From: Amia ocellicauda
Lineage: Eukaryota > Chordata > Actinopteri > Amiiformes > Amiidae
NCBI RefSeq assembly: GCF_036373705.1
Contig: NW_027102660.1
Coordinates: 186,001 to 250,000 of the forward strand
Length of the DNA stretch: 64,000 bases
Reading direction: 5' to 3'
Below, in pieces: positions 19,970 to 32,253 of this stretch. The first letter of the stretch is position 1. Every line of letters begins with the position of its first letter. Below the pieces are notes generated by a model. It was not told the origin of the DNA. It did not search any database and saw nothing but the letters and a program-made list of their open reading frames with translations. The position numbers were made by a program, and so were the translations under genes.

Positions 19970-22792
19970 TGGTACGACCCCCAAATAACGCATCCCGGGG
20001 CTCTAGACATTCAGGAAAGTCCAAGGTTTCCATAAACCATTGTACCCCCGCATCCTGTTGCTTCAGGGTCGTCCACTCGTGTTCCCAAATCACCAGCACG
20101 TTCAAACCATAGGTGTTTTTTAAAGTTTCAATTCGTTCCTGGAAATCATAGTAGATATCACCGCAGAGTTTTTGTGATTCGGGGTTAAAGGTGTTTGGGT
20201 CGAAGCACTGAGGACAGCCATGGTAAATACAACCAGCAAACTCATAAGCGGTACGCCGCCCGAACACGTCGCTAAAACCGTCTAAGTAGTAAGGCCCCAT
20301 TTTGACTTCCCCTTGATTTAAAGCATGTCTGATGAATATGTTATCCCGGGCACTCAGGTATTCCAGCCACTGTATGGAGACAGTCGAAAAGTTATTTTGT
20401 CTAGCACGATAGTTGTCAGAAGTGGTGACCGCTATAGTGTTTCTCTGCAAGAAATTGGACCGATACATTTTCATGCAGAGAGACACTATGGTCACACTTT
20501 GCAAAGGGTCGAGACCCGATGTGTTGATAACCTCGGCGCAGAAACGCACACAGGCTTCTTTAAGGATCACCACATCATTTTTACAATAAGCGGCCATCTC
20601 TTCTCGGAAATCAAAAACACCTCACTTAACCGTATTGTACCATTTAAAGAATTCCTCCCTCTCATGAGACATCATAGTATCAACCCCATAATAAGAGGCG
20701 GGCGGGTAGGACCCTCGATAATTTTGAGTGTCCTTAGTATTAAAAAAATGGCAGAACCAACCTTTCTTCTGAGCCTCAAAACCCAGAGCCTTAGGCAAAG
20801 CGCTCAATTTCATGGGGAGGAAATTTAACGAGTCTATGTAACGTTAGTTGAAAGCTTCGTCGGTGAAACACATGATCTTGCTACCCTGAGCTATTATTTT
20901 TGGGGTCACCCCATTTTCCACCAGATACTTCATCAAAATGTAAGAATCATAACCCTTAGCATTGTGGGCAATAAATGTGTAATTGAGGTATTTTGGACCG
21001 CGATACCGCGTAAAGAAATCCCTGACACAACTCTCACCGCTAGCTGACCACTCACGATCCAACATGTCAATACAGTGTATATAATTAGCAACGTGGACCC
21101 CGTTTTCTTGCCGGCATTCAAAAGCAAAAAAGACATACCGGTTGTGCGGCGGCTCCTTTTTAACCGGCTGAATAAAGCACTGGTGTTCGGACCCCGAGGT
21201 TAAATCAGCATTACAGATCCTGCATCTCGGCTCCAGACATTTGTGTGGTTTAACCTCATGAAAATGGTACTGGAGGCAACACTGCGGGCAATATTTAGTT
21301 TGATCACAATAACTCAGTTTTTTAACCCCCTCAGCAGCGGCCCTCTGTACCTTATGCTCGGAAAAACAGAACGTTGAGAGACAAATCCTTAAGCAATCTT
21401 TACATTGGATGGTAGGGGCCAAACCCTTACGACATTGCGGATTGAAACAGACGTTACAGTAACCGTCACAGCGGTGCTTAAGCTTATCATTGAAGGCCTT
21501 ATAACACCAATGACAAACATACGAACAACCCAAAAAAGCCGTCAAACTCTTTATTCCAAATTAATGTCTATCACCTAGGAAGAGAAACAGTGTCTGTGTA
21601 TGGGTTTCAGGATGTGTCTGAAATTTAACAAATACTTCCTTTACCTCACAATGGTACCACACAACAATTTTTAAAGACAACAACTCCTCAAACTTGGTAA
21701 TGTCTGAAAAGGCAACCATCTGTTGAGAGTTTAAGCCGGCCCTCTGATGAAGCATTAAAGCCTCTTGCAGAGCTTGGGGTTCAGGCATGTCGGGGGTGAG
21801 TAGTTTTATTAAACTGTAAGCAAAACAGAGCTTATTGTCCCCACTGGAACTCACCACTAATTGCCTGAGCTTGGTCCTAATTATGTCGTTCTTCAAGCAT
21901 TTCGACAGTCTTCTAAGCGCCCCACCCTCAGGGTTACGAACCACATTCATTACCAGAGACAGACTTTCATCAGCTAAGATGGCTGCGTTACTTTGCAATA
22001 ACGCTTCGATTTTAGCCAGACATCTAAATTATCTCCACTCAGCATTGCAGATAGGTTGCTAAACAAAGCATCCCCTCTGAGTTCTAACTGTACAACATCT
22101 CGAGGTCTGACCCTTTCAGCAACCTGTTCAAGCATTTTCTGCAAGGCCTCGTGTATGTTGACAAATATTTCTGCATAATTGTCACAATTTAAAAGTTCTG
22201 CAAAAGTAAAACGCTGAATCATTTCAAAATTGTTATAGGCCGGTCTATCTATAATCACGGGATCACTGGTACTCTTGGACACATCATCATTTTGAACCAA
22301 GCCTTCACCCCCTACATTCTCACAGAGCATGTCCTCCACAGCCTTATCAGTCTCAGAACCCTCCACATTCCGAACACCCCCACTGCTGACATCTACAAAA
22401 CCCCCTTTTTGAGGAGGCTCATTTAAAGCCTGTAAAAGTCCTTCAAAGATATCCAACCGGTTAATGTCAAGACCCTCCTCTATAGTGATGGCTGCTTCTG
22501 CCGCCATCCTGTGTTCTAATTGTCTCAAATCATTTATAATAGGGGCAGAATTTGGTCGGGGTAGCTCCTCCAAAGCCTCCACCATTTCAAACAAATCGGG
22601 GTGAACTAGGGGGTGAACCTCTATAAGCGCTACCGGTGGGAGGTGGTTATTTAGATCATTGACCATCTGTAACAGGTCGGGGTTCACCGGTAAGTGTGTT
22701 AATTCACATTCTATCGGTGGTAATTGGGGGTTATTTAAATCATTTATCATTTGTAATAGTTCCAGGTTCATTGGGACATCAGAGGAGTTCAC
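19970..22792 (-). pseudogene. POLB: DNA polymerase B remnant (E2)
   Basis: Contains the exonuclease part (motif FIAHNAKGYDSY and YCKNDVV), the Cys-rich N-terminal region (several CxxC pairs around 21180-21540) and the repeat-bearing N-terminus. The palm and thumb motifs are absent from this copy. About three or four breaks. Sequence matches 52940-55763 of E4 almost base for base. Confidence 0.8.
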
Positions 22793-22954
22793 AACAGGGC
22801 CGGGGATGTTCTCTCGGGAAGGTCTTTTTGGGGCCCTAGCTTGTTCATAATCCTTTAGTTTGTGAGTTCTTTTACCAAGTCAGGACATTTTTTAATTTAT
22901 TTTTTATTTTTCCAACAACCCACAATAGTAAGGCGTTTTGTGTCTATTAAAACA

Positions 22955-23536
22955 TTAAATACGGTACAATTCGTTAGTAAGGGTATTAATAAGGGTGTTT
23001 TGGCTCTCTATCACCAGGTTTTGCCCCAGTAACACAAGTCTTTGATTTTGTAACAAAGTATGTAGCAACTCATGCCGACCTTCAGGAAGTAGCTCCGGGG
23101 GCTGGTGGCCTGGCTCAGCTTCAAAGGATGGTCGCTCCGGTAAATCTCGGTCGAAGGAGGCAGGGAGCGAGCGTATACTCATGGACGGAGACCAAGAAGG
23201 CCTTTGCGGTGACACCCTGGCCAAGCGCGGGGTACTGTTCCGCGTTTCTGTAGCCAAGAAACGGGTCTGGGGGGACGATGTTGAAACCAGGCCGTCGTTG
23301 GGTGGTGTGTCAGCCCTGACTGACGGCGACCCCTGAGGTTGTTGGATGCCTGTATTTGTTCCGCCCGACAATGCGGCGGGCTGAATCTGGGGTGTTGAAT
23401 TACCCCCAGAAGGCTGTGGCCTGAGTAGATGTTGGGGGGTCTCCAAGACCACCGTGGGGGATCCTCTCGGTGATCTCACCGGGGAAGATGTTTGATCCCA
23501 CTTAGACGGGGTAATTGTCCTCAATAGCTCATCCAC
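22955..23536 (-). CDS. Pro/Ser-rich disordered protein (E2)
   Basis: 193 codons open, the same length as in E4, where it is described. Starts MDELLRTITPSKWD. Function unknown. Confidence 0.55.
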   Translation of the reverse strand: MDELLRTITPSKWDQTSSPVRSPRGSPTVVLETPQHLLRPQPSGGNSTPQIQPAALSGGTNTGIQQPQGSPSVRADTPPNDGLVSTSSPQTRFLATETRNSTPRLARVSPQRPSWSPSMSIRSLPASFDRDLPERPSFEAEPGHQPPELLPEGRHELLHTLLQNQRLVLLGQNLVIESQNTLINTLTNELYRI

Positions 23537-25150
23537 AGAATGACTATCCCAAGAGTCTTGGGAAGAATAAAAATATACATTACATTTACATCTTTAAACG
23601 GCGACAGAAATCAAACTTAAAACAACATGTCCAGGACATTCAAAACCTTTAGCTTTTTTAGACCTTTGAAAATAGCCTTAGACATTCACTACAACACCTT
23701 ATTATTTACAGACAATATATTTATTAGGACTTGATAATAAATGTAAAACAGAGAAGCCGCTGTAAATAAACTGTTTCTTAAATGTTTCTTTAAAAACTGT
23801 AATATTGTTAATAAAACACACACACACACAACAACATTTCATTTTTAAACGAACCTTCCAAGTGTAAACGCTTCCTGATCCCGGGACTTCCTGTTTCACA
23901 AACGTTTTCACGATCTGTTTAAATATTAAATACAATGAACACCTTCAAGCCTTTTCCTACAACCACTTTAAAACAGAAGTATAATAGCGGGAGATAAGCC
24001 AAACAACTTACTAAACCCTTTCAGACGGCTTTACTTCCTAACCAGACGGTACGGCAATCGGTCATTTCTAAACACGTTCCCCAGAAACAAGCCTAGACCT
24101 GTCCGGACTTCTAAAGATCTTTCCCAGAAGCCCCCGCCCTACAGGAAACGGTCACCCATGGCTTAAATATTAGCCCTCAACGGGCAAACAAAGCCCTTTT
24201 AAAAACATTAAAGTTTGAAAGATCTTACTTACCTCCACAGAATAATCGTTTCTTATGTTTTTCGGCTGGTTTAGCTTTTTGCACCGCTGTGAAGGTAAGA
24301 GACATGTTTAACCTTTAACCACACCGCTTTATAAAAAGCTTTAACCTCTTACAGGCTGCAGATATATACTCACAGCTATCAGATACCGGGGCTGACGGCC
24401 TTTCAGATTCTTGAAAGGTTACTGTTCTCGTAGGTAAAACGAAACAAGCCCTCGATGTGGAAGGCCTTTCGTTGTCTCGAACCACGTTTCTTAATACTGT
24501 TAGACAGGATAATTTTTTTAAATTAACAAAACTGGACTCAAACATCTTACAGAAACGTTATACAAACAAACAGGGGTTTAGTTCTTACCCGGTCGGCAGA
24601 CAGCCTGTCTAGGGACAACCACTTCTCTTGGTCGATCCTCGGAGACATTAATCACAGGCCTTTCGATAGTATCTGTGTAATTAAAGAGACCGGCATTAAT
24701 ATATATTAAAACGTTTTCATAACTCTAATGAGCCTCTTCAAAACCACACACACCCATACATAAGAACCCATGAGCGCAAACACAAAAATCTTACCGTCGT
24801 TGTTCCAGATTATCTCCTCAGCGTTGGGAAATAACTGCTGTTGACTGGCTGAAAAATAATTTTACAGAACTTAAAACAGATGTTATAGCCTTATTTACAA
24901 TACATGCACACAACACGCTCTGAGTCAATGAAAATAATCTGAAGACTTGCCTAAAAACTCGTTTAAATCGAAGTCGCTGATGTTGTTTCCGGACATTGTT
25001 GATCTTTAGTCTTAAATCGAAAGGTCAGTATGAGTCTGTCGAGCTGAAGACCAGACCTTCATACTTATACTGATGGCCACATGCCGGATCTGCTTGTAAG
25101 GCATTGTTCTGGTCTGGCCTTTGTGCCGCCCTGTTACCAATTAACATATC
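23537..25150 (-). other. right arm with splice signals (E2)
   Basis: Same donor/acceptor series, TATA box (25072-25079) and CCAAT boxes as the E1 right arm. Close to E4 in sequence. A (CA)n run lies near 23816. Confidence 0.45.
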
Positions 25151-26259
25151 AAAACCAACCAATAAAATGACACTGCATCAAATTTCAAATAGAAACCAAG
25201 ATGGAGACGATCTCTCTCCTCTCTACTCTAAACTTTTATTAGAACCTTTTGGTCTCTCAAAAAAACATTTTTAAGCATCAAGACCTATAGTCAACAACCA
25301 CTAAGAATATTTCAGGCCTTTATAAGCGCTAAAAAACAACCTGAGCCAAGAAAATAACTATAAAGATCTAAAATAACTAGCGCTTTTACAGTGATTTTTT
25401 TTTTTTTTAATAGCGATGCTTTGTTTGGTAATAAACAAGTCACAAACTACTCAGAACAGCGTTTATCCCCGCAAAAGAGATATTTGGGTTTATTTTACAA
25501 AGCTTATAAATTATATAGGTTAAAAGTATTCTGAATGTTTTGATACCACACGCCATACCTACTGTTGTCTGAGCCCACACCCGCCCCCCATGGTGTGAGT
25601 GATTTAGCCTTGAGTGTTGTGATCTATTTAGCATTGAGTGATCAGTTGTTTTTATTTTTTAAACGATTCCTTATCATCAGGGATTGAGACTGCTAAAATA
25701 CCTTAAAAGCATATCCTTATCTTAAGTCTAACTCTTATGAGCTTTAAGACCCTAGAATGTATTTAAGTAAAACGACTGAACACATTATGTGAGAGATAAA
25801 ATATAACCACAGCTTTTTTTTTTTTTTTTTTACAAACACAATTAACCTATACACACAAACACCCACACACACACCCTCTTTTTTAATTTTATTTTTAATT
25901 AAATTTGAGGGGAGAGACAGAGCCAGATACAGTGTGGATAACATAAGTACCCTATGCAAAACAGGCATTGTTAGGACCTGGGATCATAACAGACAACAGA
26001 ACTTGTTGATCTTATAAAATGATTGGGCGAGAGAGAGAGAGAGACAGACAGAGACAGTGTGAATATGATAAACGCACTATTCAAAACTGGCATTGTTAAG
26101 ACCTGGGACCATTACAGACAACAGAACTTGTTGATCTTATAACGGTTTAGATTTACTAAACCATTACATGTATATTTAAAAAAGACCCCCAACCACTACA
26201 GGAAGAGCCGACCCATTCACACTCTACAGTTGACCAACAAGAACAACAAGAACAACAGG
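25151..26259. other. A/T-rich tail inside the right TIR (E2), no gene
   Basis: Non-coding. Holds T homopolymers (about 25398, 25808), a (CA)n-type run near 25850, a GA run near 26029, and a diverged direct duplication of about 107 bp (25911-26017 and 26037-26143, 126 bases apart). A 30-bp segment at 26133-26162 is in opposite orientation to its E4 counterpart. No coding potential seen. Confidence 0.6.
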
Positions 26260-26444
26260 TTATGGGCGGCCTTGTTGTTCAGGGTTTTATGGGTGTACAC
26301 TTTCTGACGGATATGACGTAGGAATAATTAAGGAAATAACTCTACCTAGAATCACGCCCCCCAATTATGACGTAGGAATATTAATAAGCTTAGGGCATAC
26401 GTCATAACAAAATAGGCCGCACCCAAAAAAAACAACTATCTACT
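26260..26444 (-). repeat. Polinton right TIR (E2)
   Basis: Reverse complement of 18753-18937 with a handful of differences, ending CTATCTACT then CATAAG (26445-26450). The three ATF/CREB-like sites are kept. Confidence 0.95.
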
Positions 26445-26675
26445 CATAAGAGTAACAGCAATGTCGCCGATCCTGCTACGGTCGTATTGTCACAGCAACA
26501 ACATGTATCGATTTTAAAAGTGTCAGTTCCTGCGCCTCGCAAAGCTACCCTTCTGCGATCGTTTGTTCTCAAGGTCGGGATTACTTGCCACTCCGAGGAA
26601 GAGAAAACAACGGCCAGCCTTGGGGCAGAGAGATGGGGACGGGTAACACGGCACTGGCACGCGTGCACCGTGGGT

Positions 26676-26748
26676 TGTTTCCGCCCGGTTTTGAACCGGG
26701 GACCTTTCGCGTGTGAGGCAAACATCATAGCCACTACACTACGGAAAC
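26676..26748 (-). tRNA. tRNA-Val (CAC), D arm altered
   Basis: CAC loop, acceptor and T stems intact; the B box reads GGTTCAAAACC, still acceptable. The 3' side of the D stem differs (GAT where other copies have CAC), so folding is doubtful and it may be a relic. Confidence 0.75.
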
Positions 26749-27290
26749 CAACCCGTCCTGGTGTTTCGAATGGCTCCCATCGAAGCCGGCTGGTAAAACG
26801 CACACAGGCGTTTCCCGTGGGCCAGCCTGTGAGATAAAGGTTTCTATTTTCACTGACCTATTTTGCATTGCTCAAGGGCACATCAGGACACTTTGGAAAC
26901 TCTTTCAAAGGAAGAACGCCCTGAGCTATGACAAGACTTACACTTACCCCAACAAGGTGATGCTCAATGGCTTGTTCAAACAGCTGCTGCTTGTCTTGTG
27001 CCACCATCAGACAATCACAGAGCTATTGTGCCTTCTACACCTTACGGTAGCTTTACTTTAACAATAATAATGACGGCGACCACGACGACAACAAGAACAA
27101 CAACAACAACAATAACATCATCATCAGATTTTAATTAAAAGTGGCTACACCAGCGTTTACAATTTCAACCTGTCGACGGACGGACGCTCTGAGTCCACCA
27201 ATTTCGGGAACTCCAATGAAGAAAAACCACCTACCGCCTCCGGGGAACCACGAGGGTAAGCAGGACGAAAAGGGCCGGCCCACAGCAGGC

Positions 27291-27363
27291 TCTTTCCGCC
27301 CGGTTTCAAACCGGGGATCTTTCGTGCGTTAGGCGAACGTGATAACCGCTACACTTCGGAAAC
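27291..27363 (-). tRNA. tRNA-Val (AAC)-like, degenerate
   Basis: AAC anticodon, but the conserved U8 and C56 are replaced, the first acceptor pair is G-G, and the anticodon stem has a mismatch. B box GGTTTGAAACC is weakened. Probably a tRNA pseudogene; its partner at 60271 shares most of these changes, so decay preceded duplication. Confidence 0.65.
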
Positions 27364-27929
27364 TGACACCGTCACCTCTTGCTTAGAACGGTTACCGTTG
27401 GAGACTGCTGGTAAAACCGACCCGTCCTGGCGTTTCGAATGGCTCCCATCGAAGCAGGCTGGTAAAACGCGCACAGGCGTTTCCCGTGGGCCAGCCTGTG
27501 AGATAAAGGTTTCTATTTTCACTGACCTTTTTTGCATTGCTCAAGGGCACATCAGGACACTTTGGAAACTCTTTCAAAGGCAGGACGCCCTGCGCTCAGA
27601 CAGTGCCTGCACTTATACCAACAAGGTGATGCTGAATGGCTTGTTCAAACGGCTGGTGGTCTTCCGTCACCACCAGACTATCAGAGCTATACTGCGCCTT
27701 CAACTACATAAGAGTAACAGCAATGTCGCCGATCCTGCTACGGTCGTATTGTAACAGCAACAACATGTATCGATTTTAAAAGTGTCAGTTCCAGCGCCTC
27801 GCAAAGCTACCCTTCTGCGATCGTTTGTTCTCAAGGTCAGGATTTCTTGCCACTCCGAGGAAGAGAAAACGATGGCCGGCCGCGTTACAGGGACAGGTAA
27901 CACGGCACTAGCACACGTGCACCGCGGGT

Positions 27930-28002
27930 TGTTTCCGCCCAGTTTCGAACCGGGGACCTGTCGCGTGTGAGGCGAACGTGATAGCCACTACACTACGGAA
28001 AC
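27930..28002 (-). tRNA. tRNA-Val (CAC)
   Basis: CAC loop with canonical acceptor stem and B box; one wobble in the T stem and one mismatch at the top of the anticodon stem. The closest CAC gene upstream of E3. Confidence 0.83.
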
Positions 28003-28162
28003 CGACCCGTCCTGGCGTTTCGAATGGCTCCCATCGAAGCAGGCTGGTAAAACGCGCACAGGCGTTTCCCTTGGGCCAGCCTGTGAGATAAAGGTTTCTA
28101 ATTTCACTGACCTATTTTGCATTGCTCAAGGGCAAGAGGATCCAGAAAAACAGGTTACTGAA

Positions 28163-28387
28163 ATGATGTTTGACGCCGTGGACTGGCCGTTCTTGAAAGA
28201 GGTCATAAACTGTATTAATGATGGTTTTGACATCTTGACCAAATGTTCGCAACTGGATTTGGTTAGAAGGAGAATATGCTGGATTATGGATTATATATCC
28301 CCCTTGAATGACGACGACGATGATAAAACAGACGACGTGTGGGGTTTTGGAGGGGGGTCTGACGGCTCAGGGGCTACTCTCTTCTAA
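28163..28387 (+). pseudogene. accessory gene A, last part (E3)
   Basis: 74 codons open, ending in an Asp run and a Gly/Ser-rich tail, the same C-terminal text as in E5. Only the end of the gene is present in this copy. Confidence 0.55.
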
Positions 28388-28465
28388 GAGGGCGGTGTGT
28401 CATGACGTAGTGAAGAGATAGGATAAAAGGCGCAACAATTCATTCATGGTTTAAAATTAAAGAGA

Positions 28466-29314
28466 ATGTCTTACCCGAAAGCTGCGGACGTCGACAGGCT
28501 CTACAGGCCTCTTCAAACCCGGGATCACCCCTGGTTCTATTCCCCAGATTTTGTATACACTCTGGAACCCTTTGACTGCGGTTACTCTCCAAGACCTCAG
28601 ACCCCGGTCCCTCAGGACGAAACAACATGCGGTGCGATGGATGTCCAAATGAGTCTCGGGGATCCCCAGCCTCTGGAGCTCATGGAGGGCCTCGATTTTG
28701 CCGAACTGTCTACCGTCTGTGCGTCTCAGGAGGGGGTCAGTCCAATGGATGTAGAAACACCCCACAAACCACCAGGCGAACCAATGAGCATCGGACAGTC
28801 CCGGGGGCGTGATGAAGACGAAGGATTTATGCCCGGGGTATGTGACCAAGTAAGCAGAGTGGTTAAAAGCACCCTGGTGTATATTCTGAGTGCTCTCATC
28901 GACCGAGCTCTGAAAGAAGTCTGTCGGGGGTGTGAAGTGAATCACCCCAGTCAGTTGAGACACAGTTGTTTGTTTGAACCAGACCGTTACTATTTCCTGT
29001 TCTATTTCAACGTGTTTTACAGAAGACTGAACAAACCGTGGCTGAAACCGGCACTAATCAAGGCGCTGTCTTACTCCCACATACATGTCACTGCGGGACA
29101 AGTCCAGAAAATCATAGATGAGATTTTGCTGGAGCTGAAAAAGGAGCCGTTTATAATAGAGAAACTTGGGCAGCTGCTCAATGACCTGGATGAGCCGAGT
29201 AGAAAAACCGCTGGCAAGCTAAAAGCTTATTTCTTCCGTAAAGAAGTTAAAGCTGGGGACAGCGACGAAGAATTCGACATCTACGCCACTGATTCAGACT
29301 CTGACCTGAACTAA
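28466..29314 (+). CDS. accessory gene B (E3)
   Basis: 282 codons open, same start (MSYPKAADVD) and length as E1; only this start is available here, which supports choosing it in the other copies. A few amino-acid differences, mainly in the disordered N-terminal third. Confidence 0.68.
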   Translation: MSYPKAADVDRLYRPLQTRDHPWFYSPDFVYTLEPFDCGYSPRPQTPVPQDETTCGAMDVQMSLGDPQPLELMEGLDFAELSTVCASQEGVSPMDVETPHKPPGEPMSIGQSRGRDEDEGFMPGVCDQVSRVVKSTLVYILSALIDRALKEVCRGCEVNHPSQLRHSCLFEPDRYYFLFYFNVFYRRLNKPWLKPALIKALSYSHIHVTAGQVQKIIDEILLELKKEPFIIEKLGQLLNDLDEPSRKTAGKLKAYFFRKEVKAGDSDEEFDIYATDSDSDLN

Positions 29315-29326
29315 GGGACTTTGAAC

Positions 29327-29668
29327 ATGGGGAATGTTCTGGACTGCTTCTGCAACTGGTTCTGTCATCAACACTCTGCAGCTAACCTGAGAGCGCTATT
29401 ACACCATGTGCTTGACAGAAAAGTAGCCAACGCGAGCCTTTTCTCTACAGATTTAACCATCGATGAGGATCAACTTTCAAACCTGGAAAAGTTAATGGCT
29501 GCTGTAACAAAGATCGGGGGGTACGAACACTGGGATGAAGCGCTCAAGGGGGCCAAGAATGATATTAGGCCATTTCATCAACATCTGTATGACCTTTTAC
29601 TGAGCATGTTTAATACACCTCTGTTTAATTTTAAAATAGGTCATATTGTTGTTTATTTACATATGTAA
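29327..29668 (+). CDS. accessory gene C, Bcl-2-like candidate (E3)
   Basis: Starts MGNVLDC and keeps the FKIGHIVV segment; the open frame is 113 codons, ending just after it. Confidence 0.4.
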   Translation: MGNVLDCFCNWFCHQHSAANLRALLHHVLDRKVANASLFSTDLTIDEDQLSNLEKLMAAVTKIGGYEHWDEALKGAKNDIRPFHQHLYDLLLSMFNTPLFNFKIGHIVVYLHM

Positions 29669-29889
29669 CTGAGGTGTGTGCCTACAAGATAAAGAAACAG
29701 GTATATTTGTTGATATAGATCAAGTAACCAATCATCTGATTTCTTTTTGTCTGGACCGTAGAAAAAATTGTTGTGTATGTTATACTTTTCTCAAATGTCT
29801 AAAAAGGGGTATCTGCTCTCCTGAAGTTGAATAAAAAACCTTGTAAAAAACTTTGCGCATAGTGTGGGTCTGTGTGGTTATTTGACAGA

Positions 29890-30981
29890 ATGACTCGGCA
29901 AGCTCCCCAAATGCAGGAACTATACTACAACCCAGCCAAGATTGGGGGTTTGGCGGGTAAGAAGGGTTTTCAAAGAGGACTCGCTGAGGCCGGAGTGAAG
30001 GTTAATGATGTGGTTGTTTCAGAATGGTTACGGGAACAAGACGCCTATACCTTACATAAACCTCTCAGGATTAACTTTAAAAGAAACCGCGTATATGCAA
30101 CTGACATAGACTCACAATGGCAAATGGATCTAGTCGATATGTCAAATTTATCAAAACATAACAATGGTCACAAATTGATGTTGATGTGTATCGATGTTTA
30201 ATCAAAATATGCCTGGGCTCGAATTCTACATAATAAAACAGGTTGAGCGGTGACGAGGGTCTTTGAGGATATATTGTCCCAGGGTCGATGTCCTAAAAAA
30301 CTGCAGACTGATTAAGGAAAAGAGTTTCTCAACAGAGAATTTCAGAATCTACTGAAGAGACACAAAATACATCATTTCACCACCGGAAATGAGCTTAAAG
30401 CATCGGTAGTGGAGAGGTTTAACCGCACCATAAAGACCAAAATGTGGAGATATTTTACAGCGGTCAACACGTTCAAGTATTTTGATAAAGTTCAGGATTT
30501 TATTGATGCTTACAACCAAGGGTATCACACCAGTATTAAAATGAAGTCTATAGATGTTGATCAAAGTAATTCTTTTCAGGTCTATACAAAATTATACGGA
30601 CCATTTATTAAGAAGGGAAAAACTACTTATAAGTTCAACATCGGTGATGTGGTTCGCGTTTCAAAGCTAAGGAGTACTTTTGCCAAAGGTTATGAACAAA
30701 CATTTTCTGACGAATATTTTACAGTTACCGAACAGTTGGCTAGAGCCCCCCCCGTGTACCGGTTAAAAGACTATGACGGGGAGGATATAGAAGGAACGTT
30801 TTACGAAGCCGAGTTACAAAAAATTATTGTGGGTAAAGACAGTGTATACAGAGTTGAAAAGATATTAGCTGAAAAAACCCAGAACCGGAAAAAATATGTG
30901 TTGGTGAAATGGCTTGGATGGCCTGAAAAGTTCAATAGTTGGGTCCCGGAACAACAGGTTTGCGATATTCAATCCTTATAA
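29890..30981 (+). pseudogene. INT: integrase (E3, fossil)
   Basis: Homologous to 5390-6481. The N-terminal part with the first catalytic Asp and the C-terminal half with the chromodomain are each readable. About three breaks. Confidence 0.85.
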
Positions 30982-31027
30982 CAACATGCCCGCGGGTGTG
31001 TTGGGGGCATTACTCTCGATACTCAAG

Positions 31028-31761
31028 ATGGAATCAGGAGGCTTCTACGTGACTCTACCCAGTAACGCCTCTCTCGATATATACCCTAAAAATGAAATAT
31101 CCAGTTACACGGTACAATTTGGAAAATCTATAGATCTAAGAGGGTCGTGGGAAGTGGGGTTGGCGGAAATACAGTATCCTTACACTTGGGCTGTTTTACA
31201 AGATAAGGATGCCACCTTCGCCATTTTTGATGATGTTAAAAAGAGTCAATGGACATTCACGATACAAGGAGGTTATTATGACAATGTGGATAAAATATTA
31301 GATGAGATGCATAAACAGTTCTCAGAAGGCACCCCCAACATCAAGTTATATTACAACCCTATTAAAAACAGAGTGTACAAGGTGTCAAAACCAGGTATTA
31401 GCATTCAAACCAGCGGCCAACTGGGGCGTATATTAGGGTTCTATTCTGACACAGAGAGCAGGTTCTCAGAAGTGGTGGGGCGGCTTTTACACTCTTTATG
31501 TGTATACGGATATCATAACCCACCAGAGGGTCAGGGATAGTTATGTCCCCCTTTTGAGAAATGTACTTATTAAAGGTAAAAGCAATGACATGGTCACAAT
31601 TACTTATGACAAGCCACACTACGTACCAGTCTCAAAGACCCACTTTGACAACATCACGATCGAAGTCAAATCGGATCAGAATATCAACGTACCCTTCCGC
31701 TTCGGTAAAGTTAAGTTGTCAAACTACATTTTCGACCCCTGAAACAGTGTGTACATTATTA
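31028..31761 (+). pseudogene. probable penton / minor capsid (E3, fossil)
   Basis: Same start text (MESGGFYVTL) and C-terminal pattern as E1; about two breaks. Confidence 0.58.
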
Positions 31762-31763
31762 AA

Positions 31764-32251
31764 ATGGCTACCTCGAGGGGTTATGTAGATCCTAGCGCCA
31801 ATGTGGATTATTACAAGATGCAAGATGGAACGGCTTGCCCGGTTTTGTAGGAGCCCCCACAATGTATGGCGCCGGTCTAGGAGGACTCTTTCGTGGTCTC
31901 TTTAGAATGGCCGTACCCCTGCTTAAGAGAGGCTTTGCTATAGCCAGACCCCACTTGAAATCAGCGGCTAAAAATATTGTTAGTGACGTGTTCACCAATG
32001 TTATGAACCGGGCAGCTAGCCATGAGCATCAGGAGGGTTCGGGTCTCATGGTAATGGCGAGGAGGGGGGGTAAAAGAAGAAACAGCATGTGTCCACCAGG
32101 GCGACGATGATCCGTGGCTAACAGAAAACGAAGAATCTCTCATTCTCCAACATATCGTGGAAACACTCGGAGAAGGAAGCAGCACAAGAAAAAACCTGCA
32201 AAAAGAAAGTCTCAAAGAAAGAAAAATAGAGCCTCAGGATATATCTTTTAA
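31764..32251 (+). pseudogene. basic core / membrane-active protein (E3, fossil)
   Basis: Amphipathic GLGGLFRGLFRMAVPLLKRG segment and basic tail recognisable; about two breaks. The TATTAAAATG junction with the preceding gene is kept. Confidence 0.58.
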
Positions 32252-32253
32252 AC

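Larger units (their letters stand above)
18753..26444 (+). mobile_element. Polinton copy E2, shortened, both ends present
   Basis: A 7.7-kb derivative with both TIRs and matching CATAAG duplications. It keeps gene A, the first part of gene B, a large part of the polymerase gene, the Pro/Ser-rich gene and the right arm. Integrase, capsid, protease and ATPase genes are absent, so it is non-autonomous as well as broken (about half a dozen breaks). Its ends and flanks match E4 most closely, so it probably derives from an E4-like copy by duplication and loss of the middle. Confidence 0.92.
26445..28134. repeat. tRNA-Val tandem array, block III
   Basis: Three minus-strand genes or relics: CAC (26676), AAC (27291), CAC (27930). 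One triplet tract at 27085-27128. The block starts with the right target duplication of E2 and runs into E3 near 28135 with no TIR between. Homologous to block V (59415 on), 32,970 bases away. Confidence 0.88.

Noticed and set aside
19554-20597. Minus-strand open frame of 347 codons in E2
   Set aside because: Its first part is the exonuclease end of the polymerase, and its second part is merely antisense of gene B across a rearranged region. It is not a real gene product design.
20325-20828. Plus-strand open frame of 167 codons (again at 53296)
   Set aside because: Shadow of the polymerase gene on the other strand; the minus-strand frame has recognisable exonuclease motifs.
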